Positions 36,195-47,715 of a DNA stretch of 64,000 nucleotides are shown here, piece by piece; position 1 is the first letter of the stretch, and the number at the start of each line of letters is the position of its first letter. Under the pieces are notes generated by a model. The model was not told the DNA's origin and did not search any database. It was given only the letters and a program-made list of their open reading frames with translations. The translations under genes were made by a program, and so were the position numbers. This DNA comes from Absidia repens (taxonomy: Eukaryota > Mucoromycota > Mucoromycetes > Mucorales > Cunninghamellaceae), in the NCBI GenBank assembly GCA_002105175.1, contig MCGE01000013.1, forward strand, positions 868,001 through 932,000. Reading direction: 5' to 3'.

Positions 36195-36963
36195 AATACA
36201 TAAAAGGAATGTAAATCAAGGGAGTTGAGAAGAAGGAAAAAAAAAAAACGATAAAAAGGATAAAAGGAACGCAAAATGGGAAGAAATTGAATGAAAAAGG
36301 GCAAATAGGGTCGGTGAATCAAATCAATTGGAAATAAGAAAGGAGACATCTTTTTTTTTTTTTTAAATCACAATGCAAAAGTGAGAAAGAGAAAGTGAGA
36401 ATGCGTATATGTACAATATATGTGTGCGTGTGTGTGTGAGTGTATATGTGAGTTTCCCTTAAAGTCATGTGATAATAATAACAATTAATATGTGATAAAC
36501 ATGTTAAGAGTATATAAAAGTATATACAAAGTATCTCTTCTTTTTTAATGAATACGACAGAATAATGCAAATTGGCTAGCGGTGATCTGTCACACCTGGA
36601 GACAGAGAGCTGGATTTTAAAATTCCGTATGGTCTCCTTCATCAAATTATCTGCCAATCGAATATGATGATAGGTTTGCCATTTATAAGTGAACCCACGT
36701 TACTTATTACAAGGGGAGAAACAGAGATGGATACTTGATTGTTGTTCATATATTGACTTTTTTTTAAACTTGCTAAATAATAATCAATGGGTCAAATTCT
36801 GTTCATCGGAACCCCCACCCTGAACACGAGTCCTCATTCACTTCCCCTTTTATCATTCTAACGGATTCTTGATTGATTTATATCATATTATCTATTTCTT
36901 CGTTTGTTCTTCTTCTTTTTCTTCTTCTTCTTCTTCCCTACTTTAATTTTATTTTTTATATTC
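36195..36963. promoter_or_regulatory. Divergent promoter region, exchanger and secreted Cys-rich protein
   Basis: Start codons lie 770 bp apart. Pyrimidine-rich leaders face both genes (minus-strand C/T tract about 36195-36330; TTCTTCTTCTTC from 36902 to 36935). A T15 run is at 36349 and GT-rich repeats are at 36419-36445. No further coding exon is seen. Confidence 0.5.
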
Positions 36964-37945
36964 ATGTATTCCAACCGTGTTTTTATTTTCATGTTATGCA
37001 CATATCATCTTTTCAATTGTGCATTAGCGCAAGATTCTATCCACTTGGCATCAAACACTAACGCTACAATGACTGCATCAGCGCCCAATTCAAAACCCGA
37101 AGATAATAAAAGTCCAGATAATAATACCTCACAGGCCTCTTTTGACGCTTCATTTCCTGATCACTCTTCTGATAATGCCAAAAGTATTTTTCCCAGTTTC
37201 TTATATGTGATCAAATTCACTCATCTTGCTCTTTTTTCTTTTTTTAAAAAATCATAGTTGGGTTACCACTTGGAACGTGGTCCATCCTTGAACTGGATGA
37301 AAAACAAAGAGTTTCTGTATGTGACCAACAAACCGCATTTTGTACTGTGAGTGATTCAATATGGTTTTTAAGCATCGGCTCCTTTCTCATCCCTTCCCTC
37401 CTTTTTTTTTTTTTTTTGGGTAGAATGACTGTGGCGGAAATCAAGCGACCAATTTAAAGTAAGTTTAAAATAGTAAACAGATCACTTACCAAAATGGTAG
37501 GTATTCAGGTTTTCTTTTTTCCGGTAGTTTTTGCGATTCAAAAACGATGAATTGGGGATGTACTTGTCAGGTAAATTTTACATAATTGTCAGCACTTTTG
37601 ACACACTCTCTCACTAATGTAATTCATATCTCGCACCTCCATTATTAGCAAAAAATCCCCAACAGTCTTCCTTTTCAATGGCCAGTAACTGTTGCAGAAT
37701 GCAATGGTAAAGAAAATACATGTGAGGCCGGTTGTGGTAACGGCGCCCAAGCTGACTTGTGTCGGAATCTATGTTCTGGTTATTTCAAATGCAATCGCCC
37801 AGGGAGTGAGCCTAGCAAACTTCGATTGAATGCAGCCCCTTCAACCACACCCCCTTCCTCTTCCTCTTCTTCCATACATACAGTCAACCCTATTCACTTC
37901 TTCTTTTTCATTATCAACACTATCAATGTCATCATCAGCATCTAA
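36964..37945 (+). CDS. Secreted, probably GPI-anchored Cys-rich protein (DUF7707-like)
   Basis: Five exons, 36964-37183, 37258-37346, 37424-37458, 37528-37570 and 37649-37945, give 227 aa. Residues 1-23 (MYSNRVFIFMLCTYHLFNCA, then LAQ) are a signal peptide. A Ser/Asn-rich linker with several N-glycosylation sites follows. The Cys domain has VCDQQTAFCTNDCGGN, FCDSKTMNWGCTCQ, a PVTVAECNGKENTCEAGCG stretch and ADLCRNLCSGYFKC. This spacing (C-x6-C-x2-C, ...WxCxC..., EC...C...C) is that of small fungal wall proteins grouped as DUF7707. A Ser/Thr/Pro spacer and a final hydrophobic segment (FFFFIINTINVIISI) fit a GPI-attachment signal. Exons are tiny, but every junction keeps frame and cysteine pattern. 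Confidence 0.82.
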
Positions 37946-38257
37946 ATTATATTCATATTGGTTCATAATAGCATCATTTGTTTTTTATTGAGTGTACATA
38001 AAAAAAAAATTCAAATATCATAAAAATCTAAAAAGGGTATATCTAAGTAACATAAAAAAGGAGAACAATGTAAAGGAGACGGCAATAGGGAAAGGGTAAA
38101 TAGGAGAAGCAATAGGAAACAATAAAAGGATATCTATCAACTAACAAGAATAATACTAATACTAATACTAATACTAATACTAAAAATAAGATAAAATAAA
38201 ATGAAATCAAATAAGATAATAAATACTAATCTAAATAATAACCTAAATAGCTGCTAA
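37946..38257. other. Convergent 3' flank with (ACTAAT)n microsatellite
   Basis: ACTAAT is repeated about five times at 38152-38182. It is followed by AAGATAAAATAAAATGAAAT-type sequence. No gene. Confidence 0.7.
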
Positions 38258-38737
38258 TTAACTGATAATACAACACAGACAGTGGTCTTCATAGAGGGCC
38301 GAAGACCGTCTCGGCGAAGAGTAAGTCCCAGATTGTTGGCCGTCATCATCATTGCAATGAGTTGAGTGTTGTGACCGGAGTGGGCGGCAAGTCATTGCCG
38401 AGGAGGGACTGAACCGGCTGCGAGGTGAATCTAAAAAAGTGCTGCTTTTCAATGATGGCTGCAAGCTACTGGGACAATCCATCAATAGTGACATATCCAA
38501 CTGTAAATCATTATCCTGAGCTAGGCTAGGTTGTCGGTAAAGTCCATAGTGTAGATCTCCAGCTGACATGGTGCCTTGATAAGGGTTAGCAATAGCAGGC
38601 ACTCCATGACCAAATGCGTCGGTATCATAGAGTTGGACTCGAGTACGTCGTTCGAAAGCTTGGTCAAGCAGATTCAAATGTCGGCTAGATAGTTTTGTTT
38701 GATCCACTCCTCGAGTTGAATACCAGTAAGTGGGCAT
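38258..38737 (-). CDS. Small Ser-rich protein with C-terminal CaaX prenylation motif
   Basis: Single exon of 159 aa, no introns. I recognise no family. The N terminus is MPTYWYSTRGVDQTKLSSRH, then a charged helix (LNLLDQAFERRTRV); the middle and C-terminal parts are Ser/Pro/Gln-rich with SPRSRFSPSSA-type phosphorylation-prone sites. The protein ends CCIIS: CIIS is a canonical CaaX box (aliphatic, aliphatic, Ser), pointing to farnesylation, and the Cys just before it could be palmitoylated. That implies membrane attachment, as for Ras-like proteins and other signalling adaptors. An uninterrupted 480-bp frame with an intact C-terminal motif argues for a real gene, but without a homologue it remains hypothetical. 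Confidence 0.65.
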   Translation of the reverse strand: MPTYWYSTRGVDQTKLSSRHLNLLDQAFERRTRVQLYDTDAFGHGVPAIANPYQGTMSAGDLHYGLYRQPSLAQDNDLQLDMSLLMDCPSSLQPSLKSSTFLDSPRSRFSPSSAMTCRPLRSQHSTHCNDDDGQQSGTYSSPRRSSALYEDHCLCCIIS

Positions 38738-38936
38738 AATGATGTTGTTGAATGGCGAGTAATAAAGTGTAATAGAAGCTTATTGAGTATATCTGGTTTG
38801 TTTACCCTCCCTCCCCTAGCTCCAAGACTATCGAACTACAATATTAATCAAAGGTATATAATGTATTTGGAATTGCACAAGTAATATATAAAAAAAGGTT
38901 CAAAACGTTGGCTAACGTATAAATTGGATGTATAAG

Positions 38937-38967
<31 letters not shown>

Positions 38968-39143
38968 AATTGAGGGAGGGAAAGAGAGAGCGAGAAAAAA
39001 GAGAACGCACCAAAATAAAAGGAGAAAAGTCGATAAAAAAAGCTCTTTGGGCTCCATGAAAAAATTCACACTTTATGCCGGGGTTTCAAGTTTTTCATTT
39101 TATTTTCCCAGGATTTTCGTTCGTTTTTATTCCTTGAACTCCA
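38738..39143. other. Divergent upstream region with (GA)n microsatellite
   Basis: (AG)14 lies at 38941-38968, followed by more purine-rich sequence. It separates the CaaX gene (minus) from the kinase gene (plus). Confidence 0.6.
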
Positions 39144-40746
39144 ATGAACCACATTATAGAAAAACTGAAAGCCCACCACTTGGCGGGTGAAAAGGAAGAA
39201 AGTCAAAGCGAACCAACAAGTGTACGAAGTGACTGGAATAAATCTCAAGCCGATAATCAACAATCAAGCAACAATGAAGAACGACACCATTTTCTCCCTC
39301 ATCGCCGTGACAATGAAAGTAAATTAACCGTCCGTGACAATGGGTACCACAAACATTATATTCCACCATTGGATCTGAACAGCCACAGCTTAGCCGCCTC
39401 CATCCATCACCTAGTCCATTGGCGCCCGCATCCCAGTCATCGACCAGGCAAAGCCTATGATGCCTCTTCTGTCCTCCATAGTCAAATGAATGCCCGATTG
39501 GATCGTGTCCAAAGTGAAACATGTCTTCATGAAAAATACGGTGATGCCGATCAGTTTATTGGGAAAGGCTCATTTGGAACTGTGCGGTTGGTGAAGACCC
39601 GCGATTCCTCCAACAATACCCTCCGCAGCTCCACCAACACCAGCACCCCTGCCAAAAAAGCTTCATCACCACCACCACAACCATCACAGCAACAGCAGCA
39701 ACACAACACATTATATGCTGTCAAGGAAATTAAAAAATCACCCAACGAAACCAACAAATCGTACGTCAACCGCGTCACCGAGGAATTCCTTATCGCATCC
39801 AAACTCATGCACCCCAACATTGTCGCTTGTGTAGACCTATTACCACTCCAAAGCCATTCCGATACCTATTGTCAAGTTATGGAATACTGCAACGCCGGCG
39901 ATCTCTATGAACATATTGCTCACATCAAAGGTCCCTTGCACTACATTGAAGCACTGTGCTTTTTCAAACAATTGGTCCATGGTGTTCATTATTTACATAC
40001 CAATGGACTGGCACATAGGTAAGCCAAAAAGGAAAAAAAAAGGGGGGAGGGGGAAGAGGATGGGAGAAGGAAGGCAAAGGGTCACTCATATACATATATT
40101 TATACAACATATGAATATTAGGGACATCAAGCCGGAGAATCTTTTATTGACGTCAGATGGATGCTTGAAAATCAGTGATTTTGGTGCGGCAGATTATTTT
40201 TTGGACAAGGACAAGCATATCTTGGGCAGCACCGGTGTCTGTGGATCACAACCCTATATTGCCCCGGAGGAATTCGACAATTCAGGACCGTACGATGCTC
40301 GCAAGGTGGATGTTTGGAGTTGTGGCATTGTCTTTCTTGTGATGCGTAAAGGTGGACTTGCCTGGCAAGTGGCTCGAGCTCAAAACGATAAGCAATATGC
40401 ACTCTACCTTCTTTATCGTAAATATGTGGACTCTCAGCAACAACATCATCCAGATATACCTCATCAACCGTCTCCAGCAATAACAGCATCACCGGACGAG
40501 TCCGCTTCAACAACAACAACAACAATGTCCGAACGATCTACCCCGACCACCACCACCACTACTGCTACGACAAACACTACTGCAACCGATGATGACAAAC
40601 CTACAGGCTTGGATATCTTCTCTGACTATTCCCCACCTGCGAAACGTATTTTTTATAGTGTTCTTGATCCTGATCCAGCAAGCCGATTGACCATGGATGA
40701 TATTATCAAAACGGATTGGTTTCAACAGATTAATTGTTGTCATTGA
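39144..40746 (+). CDS. Serine/threonine protein kinase, fungal HAL/NPR family
   Basis: Exons 39144-40018 and 40122-40746 join within the HRD motif and give 499 aa. Residues 1-135 are hydrophilic and probably regulatory. The kinase domain has the P-loop IGKGSFGTVRL (139-149), Lys 194 in YAVK, the C-helix Glu in TEEFLIASKL (213-214), catalytic HR|DIKPEN with Asp 293, DFG at 311-313 and APE at 340-342. It ends with LDPDPASRLTMDDIIKTDWF and a QQINCCH tail. VDVWSCGIVFLVM and the WFxxI..C ending are typical of the Hal4/Hal5/Npr1 group, which controls ion and nutrient transporters in yeast; that role is transferred by similarity. A ~40-residue Ser/Pro/Gln insert sits between the glycine loop and YAVK, and a Thr-rich insert lies in the C lobe. 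Confidence 0.92.
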
Positions 40747-41059
40747 AATAAAAAAAAATCACACAAAAATTGAATTCAACATGCGGCGGACTTTGAACTA
40801 CCTCTGCGCCAAACGGGGTAAATGTGGATTCTCTACTGTTGTTTTTCTTTTTTTTTCTTCCTCCTCTTTTTATACATCAATGTACGTATCTACAACACAG
40901 AATTCTTCATATAAATGACACGATTGGATGATTACGGGATCAAATAGGATGGATGGATGGATGGATGTACGGATGGATGGGTGAATGTGTAGATGGATTG
41001 GACCTCAACACTCACAATCTTTTTTTTTTTTTTTTTGTTTCGTTTATATAGTTGTAACT
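40747..41059. promoter_or_regulatory. Promoter of ubiquitin-L40 gene
   Basis: (GGAT)n microsatellite at 40947-40967 and a T17 run at 41021. A TATATAG acceptor-like sequence lies just before the start codon and may end a 5' UTR intron. The kinase 3' end lies at the left. Confidence 0.5.
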
Positions 41060-41632
<573 letters not shown>

Positions 41633-42544
41633 ATGCATCGCCCCTTTATCCCTCTTTTTGTCACTCTATTTTTTACAACCTGTTGTTTTATATGGATCTG
41701 TATTGAATTTAATAAAAGCAAATTTATTATTGTACAAAGATGTTATCATTTGTGGGGTATATTATTGAAAGGCAATGGTATACAATATATTGAAATTGTG
41801 TTGGTGCGGAATGTCAGTGATAACAGTGACTTTTATTAATATGGTCTGGGTCGATATCAATGCGTTATAAAACAAAAGTACAGTGGGCTCTGCTAGGGCG
41901 GTAGTATATGTAGGCGGGCCATGGCGGGGATTTTTACTTATGTCAATTATTCGCATTCATCATTTTGGAAGAGTCATCTATCAAGACTGGTGATTATAGC
42001 GGTAGGGGGGGGGATTAAGGACTGAGTTAGTGACCAATTATATTATGTAGTATAGTTTTTTTGTTTTTTTTTTCTTTTGGATTGGATTAGGCCCAAGTGG
42101 TTTTATTTTTGCCTGCATATATCTATCTCGTGGTTTACTTATTCGGATTTGAGATGTTTTCTGTGAATCTTGGGTGTAGGGGGGTTTTTTTTTTACTAGT
42201 GAAGTAATTTCACACTTTCAAAAAATTTGATTCCCTGGACACTGACTACAGTTTGGGGTTCATTTTTTATATATACCATACGTTCAGGCTAATTAATATG
42301 AATAAAGAGCGACATAGCCAGTCACTAAACTTCTAGGACTGGACAGGTAGTTATAGATAAGCTAGAAAGCAGTGCAAAATGGTCTATAGTGGTGACTACA
42401 CGCACAGCACAACCTATATTTTTTCATTTAGCTGATCGAGCAAGAATATAGCCATCGTTAATAATTAGTGATTCTAAGACTGCAACCAGTATCTGGGGTA
42501 CGAGGGGGAGGGAGTAGTCATAGTAGGCAAATTAGAAGTCAAAT
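41633..42544. other. Intergenic, no gene recognised
   Basis: AATAAAAGC at 41710 serves the ubiquitin gene. T and G runs follow. No supported feature. Confidence 0.5.
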
Positions 42545-43270
42545 GCTTAGTGGAACACTCAAAAAACAGCTACAGTAGCTATATTGTTTATTAACAAATG
42601 GGTCTGAAGATGGTTAATAAAAAGACATATTTTATTAAAGCGTATTGATAGATATTAAAACTGAAGGCGTGGGGTTTATTTTGACAAAAGATACAATGAA
42701 AGGAACTGTTGGAGGAAGCGCGAATGATACTAATGTGAGTTTTGAAGAATACTCAATACTAATCTAAAGAGACAATTATAAAAAGGTATCTAATATATTG
42801 TATGTATAAGGTATGAGAAAGAGTGATTGAGATTCTTTTATTGGAGCACAACAATAGCAAACACTAATCAAAAAGATTCAAAGTAGTAAAGGAGGGACCT
42901 ATTGCACAAGACATGAGATAGACAAAAGGGACATTTTTCATTGAAGCAAATAAAAGGAGATAGATTTTATTCAGATGTAAAACAAACTATGGATAATTTA
43001 ACACTAAACTAAGCTAATCAAGATTTCCAAAAGGCCAACGAATGTTGGTCCCAAATCCTGAATCCAAAATGAAAGGGTTTCCCTTGCATCTTGTAATCCC
43101 TGATCTGAAAACGCTTCTAAACTAGTCCTGACATTAATCTAAGATTAACACAACCTCGAAGAAGTTGAATGGTGAAGAAAAAAACAAGAAAAGAAAAAAG
43201 GAAAAGATAAGAAAGCGCGAAAAAAAAGGTGCGAATAAATAAATATCCACGTGGGCGGGTTTTGAAATGC
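42545..43270 (-). repeat. Copy F of the CACGTG-headed dispersed repeat (inverted)
   Basis: On the minus strand the head CCCGCCCACGTG is at 43259-43248, after ATTTCAAAA. A pyrimidine tract follows, then CTTCACCATTCAACTTCT, the core (43150-43030, with GTCAGGACTAGTTTAGAAGC and CATTTTGGATTCAGGAT) and CTGAATAAAATC. Tail elements CAATAGGTCC and CTTTAATAAAATATG run to GCTGTTTTTTGAGTGTTCC at about 42550. It matches copies G and I over the whole length, so it helps define both ends. Confidence 0.88.
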
Positions 43271-44341
43271 ATTTTTTTATTTTCCTTCCCACTGTACAGT
43301 ACTGTATAGTACATGCTGTAGTTCCGACCATTTTCTTCGATTTTTTTTTTTTTTTTTTTCAATATCCTTTTACTTTCCGATGGAAAACATAAAAAAAACA
43401 AAAGAAGGTTCCAAAAGGTGGCTTTCTTGGTAGATATAGCATGCTACACACATAAGAGTAACAATATTGCCCAGAATAATAATTCAAATTTCGATTTCTC
43501 GTCGACTCGTCGTAGATTTAATTTACCTGTATAGCGTTTCCTATTTTTTTTTTTTTTGGTAAATGTCTTTCTTAATTCCTCGACCCTGAAGTCAAAACCG
43601 ATCAACGTCCATTTTTACTACCATATTTCGTTGTTAAAAGCTTTATTGTCTAGTAAACGTATGTACTTTAGCATTTTCCGGGAGACTTGAAAATTTTTAC
43701 ATTCTTGATGAACTGCACCATATACAATTTAGAGTTTATCTTTAGCGAATGAATATTGCACCATACCCAGAGATTCTCTGGCTTCGCGGATATTTTCTCC
43801 GTGTACACACAAAGTTTGTTTTTTATGACCCATTGGTGTTAGAGAATCGGAATTTGAATATCATAAATGCTTGCCCCTGAATTTTCCCAACGATAAAAAG
43901 TCAGTGCGTCGTCGTATGACCAGGTTATATGAATATGCACCTTTTTACTGAACGGTTAATGCAATGGAGGAAAAAGAAAAATTAGAGTACAGTGAGTATG
44001 GTTTTGGCTTAGATCACCTGGGAATGGAGTGGAAAAGTACTACCAATGCACAGCCACAATGACGGGTCAGGAATTCTTCTGATGACGAAGCATTGGTACA
44101 TATATGTATAACTATATATACCTATATATATCTATATTTCCAGTAGTACGGGAGATAGTAGAAAATTTTAGCTTATTAATTTTGTGGGAAACATTGCGAT
44201 GACAAACAATAAGGGGTCGGGCACAACACGGGCTTTTTTAATTTTTGTCCAAATGGCAATTTTTAAATAAGTAAGCTGCTCAACTTGTTTCTTCGCCTTA
44301 CCCCCCAATTCTCTCTTTTTTACTGTTTTTCCTTATTCCTT
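43271..44341. other. Intergenic, upstream of the P450 gene
   Basis: A CTGTACAGTACTGTATAGTACATG palindromic stretch (about 43291-43315) directly borders repeat copy F. T17 and T12 runs follow. No gene is recognised before the C/T-rich leader at 44300-44341. Confidence 0.5.
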
Positions 44342-44672
44342 ATGTCTATCATTTCTCAATGGATCGAAGAGCATGGTCGCATCGAATGGCTACTGACTCG
44401 CTTAAGAGGAAAAAGAACTATCGGAATAAGCATGGCAATCGCCGTCCTTTACGTCCTTCATCGAAAAATTACTCAGCCTCCAGCTCGTCTACGCCATTTG
44501 CCTCATGTCGGATTTTATACATTCTATAAAGCTATACTTTCTAATATTACAGAACAACGATATTCAAAAGAGATTTGCTTACCTTTAATGGAGAAATCAC
44601 CTGGCGCCTATGTGGTATTACTTACGAAAAAAAGACAGCCCTTGTTTTTTTTTTTTTTTTTGCTTACTTCTT

Positions 44673-44708
<36 letters not shown>

Positions 44709-46600
44709 TGATAGCGCCCTGGTTTTGATGGCTGGTCAATTCAACTTACTGATCCTATTGCCATTAAACAACTTTTGTCAAAACCATGTAACCTAAAATG
44801 ATAATAAATTCGGCAACAAACTAAAGAAGATACTTTTTCTTTTCATTTTAGATGAATATCCGAAATACAATCTGAGTGCAGGACGTAAAGGAACTTTAAC
44901 ACAACGGTTTATTGGTGGCGCAAATGTGGCATTTAGTAACGGCGATGTTTGGTCACGTCAACGAAAGGTAAGTGTTGTCTCCACCCCAAAATCCACCTTT
45001 TCTCAAACGGACATTGAAATGTTTTTTTTTTTTTTTTTTGTGGAAGATTGTTGTTCCAGCATTTAACCGATCCATGCCTATAAAGCTCTTTGGAGAGCTA
45101 ACAACCGTGATGATTGAAACGATGGAGCAAAAATCTGGTAGAAACATTAATGTAGCTGACTTATTTTCACGATTTACGATCGATGCACTTGGCCAGGGTG
45201 TTGGGTTTGATTTCGCTGCGTTAACGGACCCGAACAACAAATGGGTCCATGCTTATGAAAGTATTAAGGAAGGCATGTTTGATCCATTTTTCCTTGTCTT
45301 CCCTAGCTGTGACACCACTTTTCTATCATGGTTTCCGCAACGTGCTCAACTTCATCAGCACCTTACTCAATTCCTCGGTATGCTTCAATCCGTGATCGAC
45401 GAAAAGCGCGCCGCTGAGAACGATAACAGAGACGAAAAGGATCGTGATCTGCTAACATTGATGCTTGACTCCAACCAGAACGAAACTACTGCTATGTCGG
45501 ATGAAGAACTCCTTGTAAGGCTCGGTACCTTTTTTTTTTTTTCTAGGTTGCGGCTAACTTTTTTTTTTTTTTGGGACGGGCTTTACATTTTAACAGACAA
45601 ATTTATGTGTATTCTTTTTGGCGGGACATGATACCACAGCATACTCCTTGACCTTCATGATTTATGAATTGGCCGTGAATCAGGTTTTTTTTTTTTTTTT
45701 TTTTTCTGTTCCATAAAAAAAAAAAGTAGCAGGAGCTCTAACTTTTTTTTTTTTTAGGATATTCAAGAGAAAGCGAGAAAAGAAGCCATTGATATTTTAG
45801 GCGATGAGGCTAGTGATATCCTGCCAACCATAGATCAAATGAAGAAAATGACATACATAAATGCAGTAATTAAAGAAACATTGCGATTGCATAATCCCGC
45901 TGTCAACTCTAACCCCCGCGAAGGCAAAATACCCACTCTCATCCAACTTTTTTCTTTTTTACTTTCTGACTTTTTTTTTATTTTCTCTTTACAGTGTCCC
46001 AGGACTGCCACTTAAACGGCATTTTTATTCCAAAGGGTTCTCTTGTGACGGCTGACATCTTAGACATGCATCGAAACCCTGCGGTTTGGAATTCACCTAC
46101 AACATTTGACCCTGATCGTTTTTTACCTGGTGGCGAAGCCGAACAACAATCTCCTGCGGGATTGGCTTGGTATGCTTTGTGTACGATTGAGTGAAAAATA
46201 CATTTGACTTAACTTTGTCTATTTTTATTTATATCAAAAGGGGTCCATTTTTAGGTGGGAGTGAGTATCTTTTTTTTTTTTCCTTTTTCTTTTGTGAAAA
46301 ATACTATCAAGTCTCAATTTACTTTTTATAGGCCGAGTCTGTCTTGGTATGAATTTCAGTCTGATTGAACAGAGGGTGGCTTTATCAATGCTGTGTAAAG
46401 TTAAAAAAATTCACCTAAATTACTAATGATTTCCATTAAACATTAACAATGATTTTATGCGTTGTGCTTTTGTAGTACGCAAATACAAATGGAAGCTACC
46501 AGAAAACTCAATTCATACCAATGGTTTGAAAGCTCATGGTTTAGCTCTTGGTATTCTGGCTGCCAGCGATCTCCTAATCGATTTTGAAAAACGATATTAG
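44342..46600 (+). CDS. Cytochrome P450 monooxygenase
   Basis: Haem-thiolate oxygenase, microsomal by its N-terminal membrane segment (IGISMAIAVLYVL, residues ~27-39). Ten exons: 44342-44614, 44715-44787, 44852-44967, 45047-45514, 45597-45683, 45758-45923, 45995-46169, 46241-46260, 46332-46394, 46476-46600; 521 aa. The C-helix WSRQRK, I-helix oxygen-binding AGHDTT (319-324), K-helix ExxR (ETLR, 379-382), PERF-like DPDRF and the haem loop GPFLGGSRVCLG with ligand Cys 463 are all present. The intron after 45923 begins GC, not GT (GAAG|GCAAAA), a rare GC-AG intron; using it is the only way to keep the frame into VSQDCHLNGI. A 20-nt exon carries the start of the haem loop. The substrate is unknown. 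Confidence 0.93.
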
Positions 46601-47085
46601 ATTCAATATTATTTATGGTTGTGGAAACTAAATTAAGTGCTAGCGGTTATATATGTATTTTTTGTATATTTTTTCATTCGAAAAACATAATAAAATGCAA
46701 CCAATTTATTACTAAAGTTCCCAGTCTCTATTGAATGAATCAAGATTCTTCAAAACCATAACCATATCATCCCCCTACCAAAGCACCACTCGTATCGTAT
46801 TATGAATACATGAATACAAAAAAAAAAAAAGAATATTAAAGATCTTCAGTAAGATCGTGCGTCTACGTATTTTACCACTCACTCATAGTCTTTATTTAAA
46901 TGACATGCAATTATCAACTTGATGTTTTAGGTGCCAAAAATAAAATACTTCATTACTTTTTATCTCTTTCTTAATCCCTCAACCATGACATACATCTCCC
47001 ATTATTGTAGAATTAATGTGCCATAATATTGTCATTCAATTTATTTGGTAGATGGATTAAAAAAACTTGGGGAGATGGTGGTAAT
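46601..47085. other. Intergenic, no gene recognised
   Basis: 3' flank of the P450 gene with ATAATAAAATGC at 46688. Nothing else is identified. Confidence 0.5.
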
Positions 47086-47715
47086 ATTTCACATCCCGCC
47101 CACGTGAAATATTTTTTTTCTCTTCCCCGCCATTTTTATTTTTTCGCTCTTTCGCTCTTTTCATTCTCTTTCTTTTTTTTTTTTTTTCTTTTTCTCTTCA
47201 TCATTCAACTTCTATGGGATCGTTTTGGATTTAGATTAGTGTCAGGACTAGTTTAGAAGCGGTTTCAGCTCAGAGATTACAAGATGCATGGGGAAACCCT
47301 TTCATTTTGGATCCAGGATCTGAGGACACCATTATATGACTTCATTAGTTTAGTTTAGTGTTAGTTTGTCTATGGTTTGTATCTACCGCTGAATAAAGTA
47401 TACCTATTTTTGCTTCCTACAAAGAAAAATGCTTTATTAGTCTCCCTCATGTTTTGTGCTATAGCTCCCTTTTTGCCATCGTCCCTTCAGATTAATGTTG
47501 ACTGACCATTCTTTGAATCCTACTTTATTCTCCTCCATACTTTCTCCAAAAAGTCCCTCCATTGAATACCATGTTACAATAAACCTATCTCCATTAGTTT
47601 TAGTATCTACCAATATCCTTCAATAAAGTATACATTTTTATTATTATTAAACTATTAAACATATATAGTAAACAGTGTCGCTATTATGGCTGTTTTATGA
47701 GTGTCTTTTGTATAC
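47086..47715 (+). repeat. Copy G of the CACGTG-headed dispersed repeat
   Basis: Head CCCGCCCACGTG at 47095-47106. The CT tract runs to 47196, then CATCATTCAACTTCT, the core GTGTCAGGACTAGTTTAGAA, GAGATTACAAGATGCATGGG and CATTTTGGATCCAGGAT, then CTGAATAAAG near 47390. The tail has CTTCAATAAAG (47620) and ends TGGCTGTTTTATGAGTGTC near 47705. Confidence 0.88.

Noticed and set aside
47280..47340. Possible micropeptide MHGETLSFWIQDL in the dispersed repeat
   Set aside because: Copies B, F and I shift frame within the stretch and copy H lacks the ATG and stops early, so it is not kept as protein.
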